Source: JBCCGI01 sp039029355 | GTDB lineage: Bacteria; Planctomycetota; UBA1135; GCA-002686595 | Assembly (NCBI GenBank): GCA_039029355.1 | Contig: JBCCGI010000061.1 | Location: 1 to 51,158 of the forward strand | DNA: 51,158 nucleotides | Direction of reading: 5' to 3' | Part shown: positions 30,619-39,234 of the stretch, one piece after another | Layout of the letters: the number at the start of each line of letters is the position of its first letter | Position numbering within the stretch: position 1 is the first letter of the stretch | Position numbers and translations under genes: made by a program | Notes under the pieces: model-generated | Seen by the model: the letters and a program-made list of their open reading frames with translations, nothing else | Databases searched by the model: none | What the model was told of the DNA's origin: nothing

Positions 30619-33188
30619 AGCTCGGTGAACACCGCGCGCTCGACGTTGGTGAAGGCGGCCGGGATCCCGAGCAACGCCTGCCACAGCAGCTCGGCGCCCA
30701 CCAGCGCGACGTCCGCCGGCACCTGGAACTCGCGCAGCGCGCGGCCCTCGCCATCCAGCTGTCCGGCGTCGACCGTCACGAGCGCCGACGGATCGATGCC
30801 CAGCACGCCGGCCACGCCGAAGTCGAACGACGCCGACTTCGGCGACGAGGCCAGCACCCAGGCCGAGCCGGGATCCCCGCGCAGGTCCATCGCCAGCGGC
30901 TTGCCGATCCGCGGCACCGCGCGCCACGCCACGTGCCGCTTGAGGCCGGCGAGCTGGCGCAGGCCGATCAGATCCTGGCCGCAGACCAGCGCGTCGTCGT
31001 CGCCGTCTCCGTCGAGGTCGGCGAAGGCCACCTCGTCGCTGGGCGCAACCACCGGCGCCATGCCGCCGAGGGTGAAGCTGCCGCCGCCGTCGTTGAGCCA
31101 CAGCTCGTCCGCCTGTTCGCCGAAGCCAGGACCGTTGGCGAAGTATGCGTCCGGATCACCGTCCCCGTCGGGATCGCCGACCGCGAGTCCCTGCGAGTCG
31201 CCCAGCAAGGCCGGGACCTGACCGGGCGCATCGGCGAAGAAGCCGGTGCCGTCGCCGAGTTGCAGCTGATTCTGACCGCTCCCGCCGAGGCCGTCCTCGT
31301 TGCCGAAGAGCGCGTCGAGATCCCCGTCGCCGTCCACGTCGACCAGAGCAGCCGCACGCGTGACGAGCGAGTCGCCGGGAAGCTGGGCAGAGGCTCCGAC
31401 GAAGCCTCCCGCACCGTCGCCGAGGAGCAGCTCGTTGGGCCCGAAGGCGGCGATCAAGAAGTCGAGGTCGCCGTCGAGGTCCACGTCGCCCGGCGCGGCG
31501 GCGAAGCTCGCGCGCACCGGCGCGCTCACCTGCGCCGAACCGTCCGCGAAGCCGCCGGCGCCGTCGCCGAGCAGCAGGCGATCGGCGCCCGCGACCACGA
31601 CGCCGATGATCTGCGCGGTGCTGGCGAGGAACGCGTCGAGGTCGCCGTCGCCGTCCACGTCCACCAGCACCGCATCCTGGGTCACCGCTGAGCTCGCGGG
31701 CAGCGCAGCCGCCGGCGCGAAGCCCGCGTCGCCGTCGTTGAGAAAGAGCCCTTCGCCGTCGCCGCCAAAGAACGCATCGGAGTCGCCGTCCCCGTCGACG
31801 TCGGCGACCGCGACGGCCAGGCTCGGGGCCCCCGCGAGGCCCGCGTCCTCGGGCACGAGCTCGCCCGCGCCCGCGTTGCGATAGAGGCGCGGCCCGGGCC
31901 CTGCGCCGGCAACGAGGGCATCCAGGTCGCCATCGCCGTCGAGGTCGTCCACCGCAACGTCGAACGTGCGGCCGGTGGCGCCCAGCGGTGAGGTCACGTC
32001 CTCGAAGTCGACGCCGTCGTTCAGGTAGAGGCGTACGTAACCCTGCTGAGCGGCGGTCTGCACCTGCAGCAGGTCGACGTCCTGATCGCGGTCGACGTCG
32101 AGGGCAAAGAAACGGCCACCGCTCGACGCCGTGTCGGGCAGCCGCCCGCTCGCGTCGGTGAAGACACCCGCGCCGTCGTTCGCGTAGAGACCGTCGGGCG
32201 CCGCGAGCAGGCTGCCACCGTGAAGCCCCGCCGCGATGTCGAGGTCGCCGTCCCCATCGAGATCCGCAAGCGCCCCGTCGACGGCGAAGCCGGTCGGGAC
32301 CGGCACCTGGCCGGTCGTGCCCGCGAAGACGCCCGCTCCGTCGTTGAGCCACAGCCGCACGAGCCCGTTGAAGCCGACGACGTCGAGGTCCGCGTCGCCG
32401 TCCACGTCCCCCAGCTCGACCTGAATCGACGCCGCGGCGAGCTCGGGGAAGGCGTCCGCGACCTCGGCGAACAGGCCGGCTCCGTCGTTGCGGTACACGC
32501 GCGGGGCGAGCTGCGCGAAGGTCTCGAACAGATCCAGATCCCCGTCCCCGTCGAGGTCGTCGAGGAGCACGTCGCGCGAGGGCTCCGCCGTGGCCGCGAA
32601 GCCGGCCGCGACCGTGAAGACACCCGCTCCGTCGTTCCTCAGCACCACGCTGGGCTGGGCGCCGGCAGCCCCCGGAAGGCCCCCGTGCGCCACCGCCGCG
32701 TCGAGGTCGCCGTCCAGATCAACGTCGCCGAGGTCGACGCCATAGGCGCTGATCTCCTCGACCGGAAGCTGCGCCGTCGCGTCGACGAAGCTCCCGAGCC
32801 CGTCGCCGAGGAGCAGTCGGTCCTGCCCGATCAGGGGATCGCCCACGCCCGGCCCCCGGTTCGCGAAGAGCAGATCCAGATCGCCGTCCCCGTCGACGTC
32901 GCCGAGCGCCAAGTCGTCGGAGTTGTTCACCGACGCGGGGTTGGGCGGCAGGGCGCCGAGGTCGAAGCGCCCGTTCCCGTCGGCCAGCAGCAACAGGTTC
33001 TCGGCGTTGATGTTGGCGGCGACGAGGTCCAGGTCGCCGTCGCCGTCGACGTCTCCGGCACCGAGCTCGGTGCCGGCACTCGTCCCGGCGGGGACCATGC
33101 GGTGGACCTCGGCGAGCCCCTCCTGCTGTGCGAGGGCGGGAGTCGAAACCAGCAGAGCGAGCACGGGACGCGGGAAGCGAACGATCAT
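30615..33188 (-). CDS. secreted FG-GAP/VCBS repeat protein, paralog A of three
   Basis: 857 residues; the signal peptide ends near PALAQ (about residue 20). The mature start QQEGLAEVHRMVPAGTSAGTEL is shared with the two upstream paralogs. About sixteen DVDGDGDLD-type calcium loops mark FG-GAP/VCBS repeats throughout. The last 115 residues (LAGLKRHVAWRAVPRIGKPLA ... AFTNVERAVFTEL) are nearly identical in all three copies and form a separate conserved domain, perhaps for surface retention or export. No protease, haem or membrane motif is seen. The ATG at 33188 has GGAGGT upstream and gives the signal peptide. It ends in a long inverted repeat. It is transcribed after copy B with a 103-base gap. 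A surface adhesin or calcium-stabilised scaffold is the likely role. Confidence 0.88.
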   Translation of the reverse strand: MIVRFPRPVLALLVSTPALAQQEGLAEVHRMVPAGTSAGTELGAGDVDGDGDLDLVAANINAENLLLLADGNGRFDLGALPPNPASVNNSDDLALGDVDGDGDLDLLFANRGPGVGDPLIGQDRLLLGDGLGSFVDATAQLPVEEISAYGVDLGDVDLDGDLDAAVAHGGLPGAAGAQPSVVLRNDGAGVFTVAAGFAATAEPSRDVLLDDLDGDGDLDLFETFAQLAPRVYRNDGAGLFAEVADAFPELAAASIQVELGDVDGDADLDVVGFNGLVRLWLNDGAGVFAGTTGQVPVPTGFAVDGALADLDGDGDLDIAAGLHGGSLLAAPDGLYANDGAGVFTDASGRLPDTASSGGRFFALDVDRDQDVDLLQVQTAAQQGYVRLYLNDGVDFEDVTSPLGATGRTFDVAVDDLDGDGDLDALVAGAGPGPRLYRNAGAGELVPEDAGLAGAPSLAVAVADVDGDGDSDAFFGGDGEGLFLNDGDAGFAPAAALPASSAVTQDAVLVDVDGDGDLDAFLASTAQIIGVVVAGADRLLLGDGAGGFADGSAQVSAPVRASFAAAPGDVDLDGDLDFLIAAFGPNELLLGDGAGGFVGASAQLPGDSLVTRAAALVDVDGDGDLDALFGNEDGLGGSGQNQLQLGDGTGFFADAPGQVPALLGDSQGLAVGDPDGDGDPDAYFANGPGFGEQADELWLNDGGGSFTLGGMAPVVAPSDEVAFADLDGDGDDDALVCGQDLIGLRQLAGLKRHVAWRAVPRIGKPLAMDLRGDPGSAWVLASSPKSASFDFGVAGVLGIDPSALVTVDAGQLDGEGRALREFQVPADVALVGAELLWQALLGIPAAFTNVERAVFTEL

Positions 33189-33220
33189 CGGGCGGACCTC
33201 CGGTTTGCGTGGGGACGCAG

Positions 33221-33263
33221 AGGACGTCGCCCCGGTCCCACCGCCGGCGAGCCGCGCTCGCCG
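33221..33263 (-). promoter_or_regulatory. conserved leader element of FG-GAP copy A
   Basis: This GC-rich segment 37 bases before the start has the minus-strand pattern GCTCGCCGGCGG, then GGGA and GGGGCGAC. Segments at the same distance before copies B and C are clearly related, although intergenic DNA need not be conserved. It could be a structured leader or a promoter/operator copied with the genes. Confidence 0.4.
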
Positions 33264-33291
33264 ATTTTCCAACCCGACTGTACCGGCCTCG

Positions 33292-35859
33292 CTAGAGATC
33301 GGTGAAGATCGCGCGCTCGACGTTCGTGAAGGCCGCCGGAACTCCCAGCAGCGCCTGCCAAAGCAGCTCGCCGCCCACCAGCGTGGCGTCCACCGGCACC
33401 TGGAACTCGCACAGCGCACGGCCCTCGCCATCGAGCTGGCCGAAATCGATCGTGACGAGGGCCGACGGGTCGATGCCCAGCACGCCGATCGCGCCGAAGT
33501 CGAACGACGCCGCCCTCGTCGACGAGGCCAGCACCCACGCCGAGCCCGGATCCCCGTACAGCTCCATCGCCAGCGGCTTGCCGATCCGCGGCACCGCGCG
33601 CCACGCGACGTGCCGCTTCAGGCCGGCGAGCTGACGAACGCCGAGCAGATCCTGGCCGCAGACCAGCGCATCGTCGTCGCCGTCGCCATCGAGGTCGGCG
33701 AAGGCCACAGCCTCGCCGGACCCAACCACCGGGGCCAGGGCGCCGAGGGTGAAGTTGCCGCCGCCGTCGTTCCGCCACAGCTCGTCCACCTGCGCGTCGA
33801 CGTCGAAGCCGTTGGCGAAGTAGGCGTCGATGTCGCCGTCGCCGTCGGGATCTCCGATCGCGAGCCCCCGCGAGTCCCCCAGCGCCGCCGGGACCTGGCC
33901 GGGTGCGTCGACGAACCAACCGGTGCCGTCGCCGAGGTGGAGCTGATTCTGACCGGTCCCGCTCAGCCCGTCGTCGTTGCCGAGCAGCGCGTCGAGGTCG
34001 CCGTCGCCATCCACGTCGGCCAGCGCCACCGAGAGCGTCGAGAGCGAGTCGCCCGGCAGTTGCCCCGCCGCGCTGACGAAGCCGCCGGCTCCGTCGCCCA
34101 GCAGCAGCTCGTTCGGCCCCGTGGCTCCGATCAGCAGGTCGACGTCGCCGTCGAGGTCGACATCGCCCGCCGCCACGGCGTGGCTCGCGCGGACCGGAGC
34201 GCTCAGGCTCGCCGACCCGTCGCTGAAGGCCCCGGTGCCGTCTCCGAGCAGCAGACGATCGGGAGCCGCAAACACCAGCCCGCCCGAGCTCGCCAGGAAC
34301 GCGTCGAGATCGCCGTCTGCGTCCAGGTCGAGCAAGAGCGCATCTTCGGTCATGCCGCTCGCAGCGGGCAGCGCGGCCCCCGGCGTGAAGCCGGCGAGGC
34401 CGTCGTTGAGGTAGAGGCGCTCCTCGCTGCGGGCGAGGAGCGCGTCGACGTCCCCGTCCGCGTCCACGTCGCCGAGCGCGATCGTGGTGAACGGTGCGTC
34501 GGCGAGGCCCAGGCTCTCGGGCACGAGCTCGCCAGCGCCCGCGTTGCGGAGCAGCCAGGGGCCCGGCCCGCTGCTCCCGACGAGCGCGTCGAGGTCGCCG
34601 TCTCCGTCGAGGTCGTCGACCGCCACGGCGAACGCAGGGCCGACGGCTCCGAGGGGCGAGGTCACGTCCTCAAAGGCGACGCCATCGCTCAGGAAGAGGC
34701 GCACAAACCCCTGCTTGGCGGTGGTCTGCACCTGCAGGAGGTCGACGTCGAGGTCGCCATCGACGTCGAGGGCGAGGTAGTCGCTCCCGTCCGTGGGCGG
34801 ATCCGGCAGCCGCTCGCTTGCGTCGGAGAAGAACCCGAGGCCGTCGTTCACGTACAGCTCGTCGGGCACACGGCGTGCCTCGACGCCTTGCCGCAGGCCC
34901 ACGGCGACGTCGAGGTCGCCATCGCCGTCGAGGTCGGCCAGGGTCCCCGCATGCGCGTCGCCGGCCGGAACCGGCAGCCGGCCCCTCGCGCCGGCGAAGA
35001 CGCCGGAGCCGTCGTTGAGCCACAGCCGCACCAGGCCGTCGAAGCCCAGAAGATCCAGATCGGCGTCGCCGTCCACGTCGCCGAGCTCGATGTGGAACCC
35101 GCCCGGAGTCAGCTGGGGAAAGGCGCCCGGGACCTCGGTGAAACGGCCGGTTCCCGCGTTCCGATAGACCCGCGGCGCGGAGTTCAGGAGGACCTCCAAG
35201 AGGTCGAGGTCACCGTCTTCATCCAGGTCAGCCAGACGCAGGTCGTGCGACGCCTCGGCCGGAGACCGGAAGGCCGTGCCGACGGCGAAGACGCCCGCGC
35301 CGCCGTTCGTCAGCACGACGCTCGGCTGGGGGCTGTAGACGTCGTAGGTCGTCGTGTACGCCACCGCCGCATCGAGGTCCCCGTCGAGGTCCACGTCGCC
35401 GAGGTCGACGCCGACGGAGCTGATCTGTTGGACCGGAAGCTGCGCGGTCGCGTCGACGAAGCCGCCGAGCCCGTCGCCGAGCAGGAGCCGATCCTGCCCG
35501 ACGAGCGGATCGCCCTCGAGCGACGCCGAGTTCCCGAACAGGAGGTCGACGTCGCCGTCTCCGTCCACGTCGCCGAGGGCCACGTCGCGGGAGTTGTTGG
35601 ACGGCGCCGGGGTCGGCGGCAGAGAGCGAAGATCAAAGCGTCCGTTGCCGTCCCCGAGAAGCAGCAGGTTCGGCGCGTTCCAGTTGGCCGCAACCAGGTC
35701 GAACTCACCGTCGCCGTCGACGTCGGCGGCTTCCAGCCTGGTGCCGACGCTCGCGCCGGCCGGGACCATCCGGTGGACCTCGGAGACGACCTCCTGCCGG
35801 GCGAAGCCGACGGACGGAACGAGGAGGGTGAGAACGACGAGCGGGATGCGGGGGATCAT
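33292..35859 (-). CDS. secreted FG-GAP/VCBS repeat protein, paralog B of three
   Basis: 855 residues, collinear with paralogs A and C along the whole length, without large gaps. The signal peptide is about residues 1-22 (GFAR, then QEVVSEVHRMVPAGASVGTRL). Calcium-loop repeats (DVDGDGEFDLV, DVDLDGDLDAAV and others) run to about residue 735. The C-terminal domain ends LLGVPAAFTNVERAIFTDL. This copy shows more substitutions than A and C do to each other at many sites (for example PSNNSRDVAL against NNSxDLAL/DVAL), suggesting B is an older copy or evolves faster; an alignment is needed to confirm this. The ATG at 35859 is preceded by GAGGTT. Confidence 0.88.
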   Translation of the reverse strand: MIPRIPLVVLTLLVPSVGFARQEVVSEVHRMVPAGASVGTRLEAADVDGDGEFDLVAANWNAPNLLLLGDGNGRFDLRSLPPTPAPSNNSRDVALGDVDGDGDVDLLFGNSASLEGDPLVGQDRLLLGDGLGGFVDATAQLPVQQISSVGVDLGDVDLDGDLDAAVAYTTTYDVYSPQPSVVLTNGGAGVFAVGTAFRSPAEASHDLRLADLDEDGDLDLLEVLLNSAPRVYRNAGTGRFTEVPGAFPQLTPGGFHIELGDVDGDADLDLLGFDGLVRLWLNDGSGVFAGARGRLPVPAGDAHAGTLADLDGDGDLDVAVGLRQGVEARRVPDELYVNDGLGFFSDASERLPDPPTDGSDYLALDVDGDLDVDLLQVQTTAKQGFVRLFLSDGVAFEDVTSPLGAVGPAFAVAVDDLDGDGDLDALVGSSGPGPWLLRNAGAGELVPESLGLADAPFTTIALGDVDADGDVDALLARSEERLYLNDGLAGFTPGAALPAASGMTEDALLLDLDADGDLDAFLASSGGLVFAAPDRLLLGDGTGAFSDGSASLSAPVRASHAVAAGDVDLDGDVDLLIGATGPNELLLGDGAGGFVSAAGQLPGDSLSTLSVALADVDGDGDLDALLGNDDGLSGTGQNQLHLGDGTGWFVDAPGQVPAALGDSRGLAIGDPDGDGDIDAYFANGFDVDAQVDELWRNDGGGNFTLGALAPVVGSGEAVAFADLDGDGDDDALVCGQDLLGVRQLAGLKRHVAWRAVPRIGKPLAMELYGDPGSAWVLASSTRAASFDFGAIGVLGIDPSALVTIDFGQLDGEGRALCEFQVPVDATLVGGELLWQALLGVPAAFTNVERAIFTDL

Positions 35860-35895
35860 TCGGTGGAACCTCGACTTGGACAGAGACTGAGAAAG

Positions 35896-35936
35896 GGGTC
35901 GCCCCGCTCCCGCCGTCGGCGAGCGGCGCCGGCCGG
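35896..35936 (-). promoter_or_regulatory. conserved leader element of FG-GAP copy B
   Basis: The minus strand reads GCGCCGCTCGCCGACGGCGG, then GAGCGGGGCGACC, 38 bases before the start codon. It matches the leaders of A and C in order and spacing. The GCGCCGCTCGCC/GGCG parts could pair as a hairpin. Confidence 0.4.
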
Positions 35937-35977
35937 TTTTGGTCACCGAGCGGCGGCGCTCTCGTCCGGACTCCGGC

Positions 35978-38551
35978 CTAGAGCTCGCGGAACACGGCGC
36001 GCTCGACGTTCGTGAAGGCCGCCGGGATCCCGAGCAGCGCCTGCCACAGCAGCTCGCCGCCCACCAGCGTGGCGTCCGCCGGCACCTGGAACTCGCGCAG
36101 CGCGCGGCCGTCGCCGTCGAGCTGCCCGACGTCGACCGTGATGAGGGTCGACGGGTCGATGCCCAGCACGCCGAGCGCGCCGAGGTCGAACGACGCCGCC
36201 TTCGCCGACGAGGCCAGCACCCACACCGAACCGGGATCCCCGCGCAGGTCCATCGCCAGCGGCTTGCCGATCCGCGGCACCGCGCGCCACGCGACGTGCC
36301 GCTTCAGGCCGGCGAGCTGGCGCAGGCCGATCAGGTCCCGGCCGCAGACCAGCGCGTCGTCGTCGCCGTCGCCGTCGAGGTCGGCCAGCGCGACGCCCTC
36401 GCCGGGCGCGACCACCGGCGGCATGGCGCCGAGGGTGAAGTTGCCGCTGCCGTCGTTGAGCCACAGCTCATCCAGCTGCGCCTCGAGGCCGGAGCCGTTC
36501 GCGAAGTACGCGTCGACGTCGCCGTCGCCGTCGGGATCTCCGACCGCGAGGCCCAGCGATTCGCCGCCGGGGGCCGACGGAACCCGGCCGGGAGCATCGA
36601 CGAAGAAGCCCGTGCCGTCGCCGAGGTGGAGCTGGTTCTGGCCGCTGCCGCCGAGCTGGCCGTCGTTGCCGAAGAGCGCATCGAGGTCCCCGTCGCCGTC
36701 CACGTCGACCAGCGCCGCGGACTTCGTCGAGAGCGAGTCGCCCGGCAGCTGCGACGCCGCGCTGACGAAGCCGCCGGCGCCGTCGCCCAGGAGCAGCTCG
36801 TTCGGGCCGAGGGACGCGATCAGAAAGTCGACGTCGCCGTCGAGGTCCACGTCGCCGGGCGCCACCGCGAAGCTCGCGCGCACCGTCGCGTCGATCTGCG
36901 CCGAGGCGTCGGTGAAGCCGCCGGCGCCGTCGCCGAGCACCAGGCGGTCGGGCGCGCCGAACGCGATCGCCACCGTGCTCGCGAGGAAGGCGTCGAGGTC
37001 GCCGTCGCCGTCCACGTCGACCAGGGCGGCGTCCTCGGTGGTCGAGAAGAAGGTGGTGGTCAGCTCGGCGCCGGGCGTGAAGCTAGCGCTGCCGTCGTTG
37101 AGGTAGAACCGATCGCTGGTGCTGCCGAAGAGCGCGTCGGGGTCGCCGTCCCCGTCCACGTCGCCCGTGGCGACCGCCAGGATCGGAGCGTCGGCCAGCC
37201 CCGCGTCCTCGGGGACGAGCTCGCCGGCGCCGACGTTGCGGTACAGCCGCGGCCCGGACTGCACGCCGGCGACGAGCGCGTCCAGGTCGCCGTCCCCGTC
37301 AAGGTCGTCGACCGCGACGTCGAACGCGCGGCCCGGGGTGCCGAAGGGCGAGGTCACGTCCTCGAAGTCGAGGCCGTCGCTCAGGTAGAGCCGCACGAAG
37401 CCCTGCTCCGCGTTGCTCTGCACCTGGAGCAGGTCGACGTCGAGGTCGCGGTCCACGTCGAGCGCGAGGAAGTCGCCCCCGGTCGTGGACACATCCGGCA
37501 GGCGCTGGCTGGCGTCGGTGAAGAGGCCCAGGCCGTCGTTCACATACAGCACGTCGGGCACGGGCGGCCCCTCGATGTCCGGCCGCTGGCCCGCAGCCAC
37601 GTCCAGATCGCCGTCTCCATCGAGGTCGGCCAGCACGCCGTCGTACGTCAGGCCGGGCGGGGTCGGAAGCTGGCCGCTCGCGTCCGCGAAGAACCCGGCG
37701 CCGTCGTTGAGCCACAGCCGCGCTGAGCCGTCGAAGCCCACCAGATCGAGGTCCGAGTCGCCGTCGACATCGCCCAGGTCGACGTTGAACGGCGTCGCGG
37801 TGAAGTCGGAGAAGGCGCCCGCGAGCTCGACGAAGTCGCCGGCTCCCCCGTTGCGATAGACGCGCGGAGCGATGGCCGCGAAGGTCTCGAGCAGGTCGAG
37901 GTTGCCGTCGGCGTCGAGGTCGGCCAGGCACAGATTGCGCGAGGCCTCGGCCGGCGGCGCGAACCCGGCGCTCTCCGTGAAGACGCCGGCTCCGTCGTTG
38001 GTGAGGACGACGCTGGAATACGGGTCCGCGAAGCCCGCGATGACCCCGTAGGCGACCGCCGCGTCGAGGTCGCCGTCGAGGTCCACGTCGCCGAAGTCGA
38101 CGCTTTGGCTGCCGATCTGCTCGACGGGAAGCTGCCCGGTGGCGTCGACGAAACCGCCCTGCCCGTCGCCGAGCAGCAGCCGATCCTGGCCGATCAGGGG
38201 ATCGCCGAGGAACGGCCCGAAGTTCGCGAACAGGGCATCGGCGTCGCCGTCCCCGTCGACATCGCCGAGCGCCACGTCGGCGGAGTTGTTCACCGGCGCC
38301 GGGTTCGGCGGCAGGGCGCCTAGGTCGAAGCGTCCGTTGCCGTCGCCCAGGAAGAGCTGGTTCTGGGCGTTGACGTGGGCGGCGACCAGGTCGAGGTCAC
38401 CGTCGCCGTCGACATCGACGGCGCCGAGCTCGGTGCCGGCGCTGACGCCGGCCGGCACCATGCGGTGGACCTCGGCGAGCAGCTCCTGCTGGGCGAGGGC
38501 AGGAGTCGGGATGAGCAGAACGGGGGCAAGAAACGAGAAGCGGACGGTCAT
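35978..38551 (-). CDS. secreted FG-GAP/VCBS repeat protein, paralog C of three
   Basis: 857 residues, the first gene of the tandem set in transcription order. The signal peptide ends near TPALAQ (about residue 20), followed by QELLAEVHRMVPAGVSAGTEL. FG-GAP/VCBS repeats with DVDGDGDLDLV-like loops fill the middle. The conserved C-terminal domain ends LLGIPAAFTNVERAVFREL. The copy is closest to A in its first 120 and last 115 residues by eye. The ATG at 38551 is chosen for its signal peptide and the GGAGGTT ribosome site 12 bases upstream; the 16 open codons before it are not hydrophobic and lie in the conserved leader. The role is as for A: probably a calcium-binding surface or secreted protein. 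Confidence 0.88.
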   Translation of the reverse strand: MTVRFSFLAPVLLIPTPALAQQELLAEVHRMVPAGVSAGTELGAVDVDGDGDLDLVAAHVNAQNQLFLGDGNGRFDLGALPPNPAPVNNSADVALGDVDGDGDADALFANFGPFLGDPLIGQDRLLLGDGQGGFVDATGQLPVEQIGSQSVDFGDVDLDGDLDAAVAYGVIAGFADPYSSVVLTNDGAGVFTESAGFAPPAEASRNLCLADLDADGNLDLLETFAAIAPRVYRNGGAGDFVELAGAFSDFTATPFNVDLGDVDGDSDLDLVGFDGSARLWLNDGAGFFADASGQLPTPPGLTYDGVLADLDGDGDLDVAAGQRPDIEGPPVPDVLYVNDGLGLFTDASQRLPDVSTTGGDFLALDVDRDLDVDLLQVQSNAEQGFVRLYLSDGLDFEDVTSPFGTPGRAFDVAVDDLDGDGDLDALVAGVQSGPRLYRNVGAGELVPEDAGLADAPILAVATGDVDGDGDPDALFGSTSDRFYLNDGSASFTPGAELTTTFFSTTEDAALVDVDGDGDLDAFLASTVAIAFGAPDRLVLGDGAGGFTDASAQIDATVRASFAVAPGDVDLDGDVDFLIASLGPNELLLGDGAGGFVSAASQLPGDSLSTKSAALVDVDGDGDLDALFGNDGQLGGSGQNQLHLGDGTGFFVDAPGRVPSAPGGESLGLAVGDPDGDGDVDAYFANGSGLEAQLDELWLNDGSGNFTLGAMPPVVAPGEGVALADLDGDGDDDALVCGRDLIGLRQLAGLKRHVAWRAVPRIGKPLAMDLRGDPGSVWVLASSAKAASFDLGALGVLGIDPSTLITVDVGQLDGDGRALREFQVPADATLVGGELLWQALLGIPAAFTNVERAVFREL

Positions 38552-38585
38552 CGGGAGAACCTCCAGGTTGGCGGCAACAGGGAGG

Positions 38586-38620
38586 AGGTCGCCCCGCACC
38601 CGCGGCCGGCCAGCCGCTCT
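38586..38620 (-). promoter_or_regulatory. conserved leader element of FG-GAP copy C
   Basis: The minus-strand segment GAGCGGCTGGCCGGCCGCGG, then GTGCGGGGCGACCTCC, lies 36 bases before the start. It shares the GCGGCT-GCCGG-CGG-GGGGCGACC order with the leaders of A and B. Confidence 0.4.
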
Positions 38621-38639
38621 CTCCGGATTCTCGCTCGGC

Positions 38640-38978
38640 TCAGCAGACGCGGCGGAAGAAGGGGCGCACGAACTCGGCCACGTTGGCCTTATCGCGCCCG
38701 ATCAGACCGCCTTCGGATTCCGAGCGGACGTGCACCGTCGTCGAGGGGATCCCGTCCGGCCCCTCGACGGTGATGGTGATGGTCGAGACGCCGCCGAGGA
38801 AGCCGTTCTGCTTGCGGCAGGTGAGGACGCACTGTTCCTCGTCCTCGGAGACCAGCTCCCAGCCCGACAGGTCCTCTACCATCTCCTTGGCCGACGCGAA
38901 GATGCCGCCCTTCAGGGTCGGCACGCGAATCGGCTTGTGGTTCTGGCTCTTGTGGTCGTCGCTGGTCGCGAAGGCCAT
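38640..38978 (-). CDS. DUF1499-like small protein
   Basis: A 112-residue protein without signal peptide or membrane helix. Its core (SAKEMVEDLSGWELVSEDEEQCVLTCRKQNGF ... TVHVRSESEGGLIGRDKANVAEFV) follows the DUF1499 pattern, in which a helix and strand lead to VHVRSxSRxGxxDxGxNRxRV near the C-terminus. DUF1499 has no proven function. The ATG overlaps the rpsT stop by one base (TGATG), so its expression is coupled to a ribosomal protein. The assignment is by pattern and could be wrong in detail. Confidence 0.65.
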   Translation of the reverse strand: MAFATSDDHKSQNHKPIRVPTLKGGIFASAKEMVEDLSGWELVSEDEEQCVLTCRKQNGFLGGVSTITITVEGPDGIPSTTVHVRSESEGGLIGRDKANVAEFVRPFFRRVC

Positions 38979-39232
38979 CAGGCTTTCGGCTGCGCGGCGC
39001 GGCTCAGGCGGCTCTTCAGGCGCGCGGCGGCGTTGTCGTGGATGATGTTCCTCTTGGCGGCCTTGTCGACGCGCTTCATCGCGGTCGGCAGCTCCTTCTG
39101 AGCTTCCTCGGGCGACTCGGCCTGGAGGACCTTCTTCATCGCGGAGCGCATGGAGGAGCGCACGACCTTGTTCTCGTCCCGCCGCTTCTCGTTCTGGCGG
39201 ACGCGCTTCTTGGCTTGCTTGCTGTTCGGCAT
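38978..39232 (-). CDS. rpsT: 30S ribosomal protein S20
   Basis: 84 residues, highly basic, with the standard S20 signature: MPNSKQAKKRVRQNEKRRDEN, then SSMRSAMKKVLQA, ending AMKRVDKAAKRNIIHDNAAARLKSRLSRA. S20 binds 16S rRNA helix 44 and the 5' domain early in 30S assembly. The ATG lies two bases after the TPR gene stop (TAG-AT-ATG), so it is translated with it, and it overlaps the DUF1499-like gene downstream. rpsT is usually a single-gene unit; this arrangement is uncommon. Confidence 0.97.
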   Translation of the reverse strand: MPNSKQAKKRVRQNEKRRDENKVVRSSMRSAMKKVLQAESPEEAQKELPTAMKRVDKAAKRNIIHDNAAARLKSRLSRAAQPKA

Positions 39233-39234
39233 AT

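Noticed and set aside
32923..36015. 1030-codon open frame on the plus strand
   Set aside because: It lies opposite the FG-GAP genes. Its Arg/Val/Glu-rich translation is what the repeats of Asp/Gly codons give on the other strand in GC-rich DNA, and it has no start or domain of its own.
30615..38551. CRISPR-like regular DNA repeats
   Set aside because: The periodic GTCGCCGTCGAGGTC-like blocks encode the calcium loops of FG-GAP repeats and are not separated by unique equal-sized spacers.
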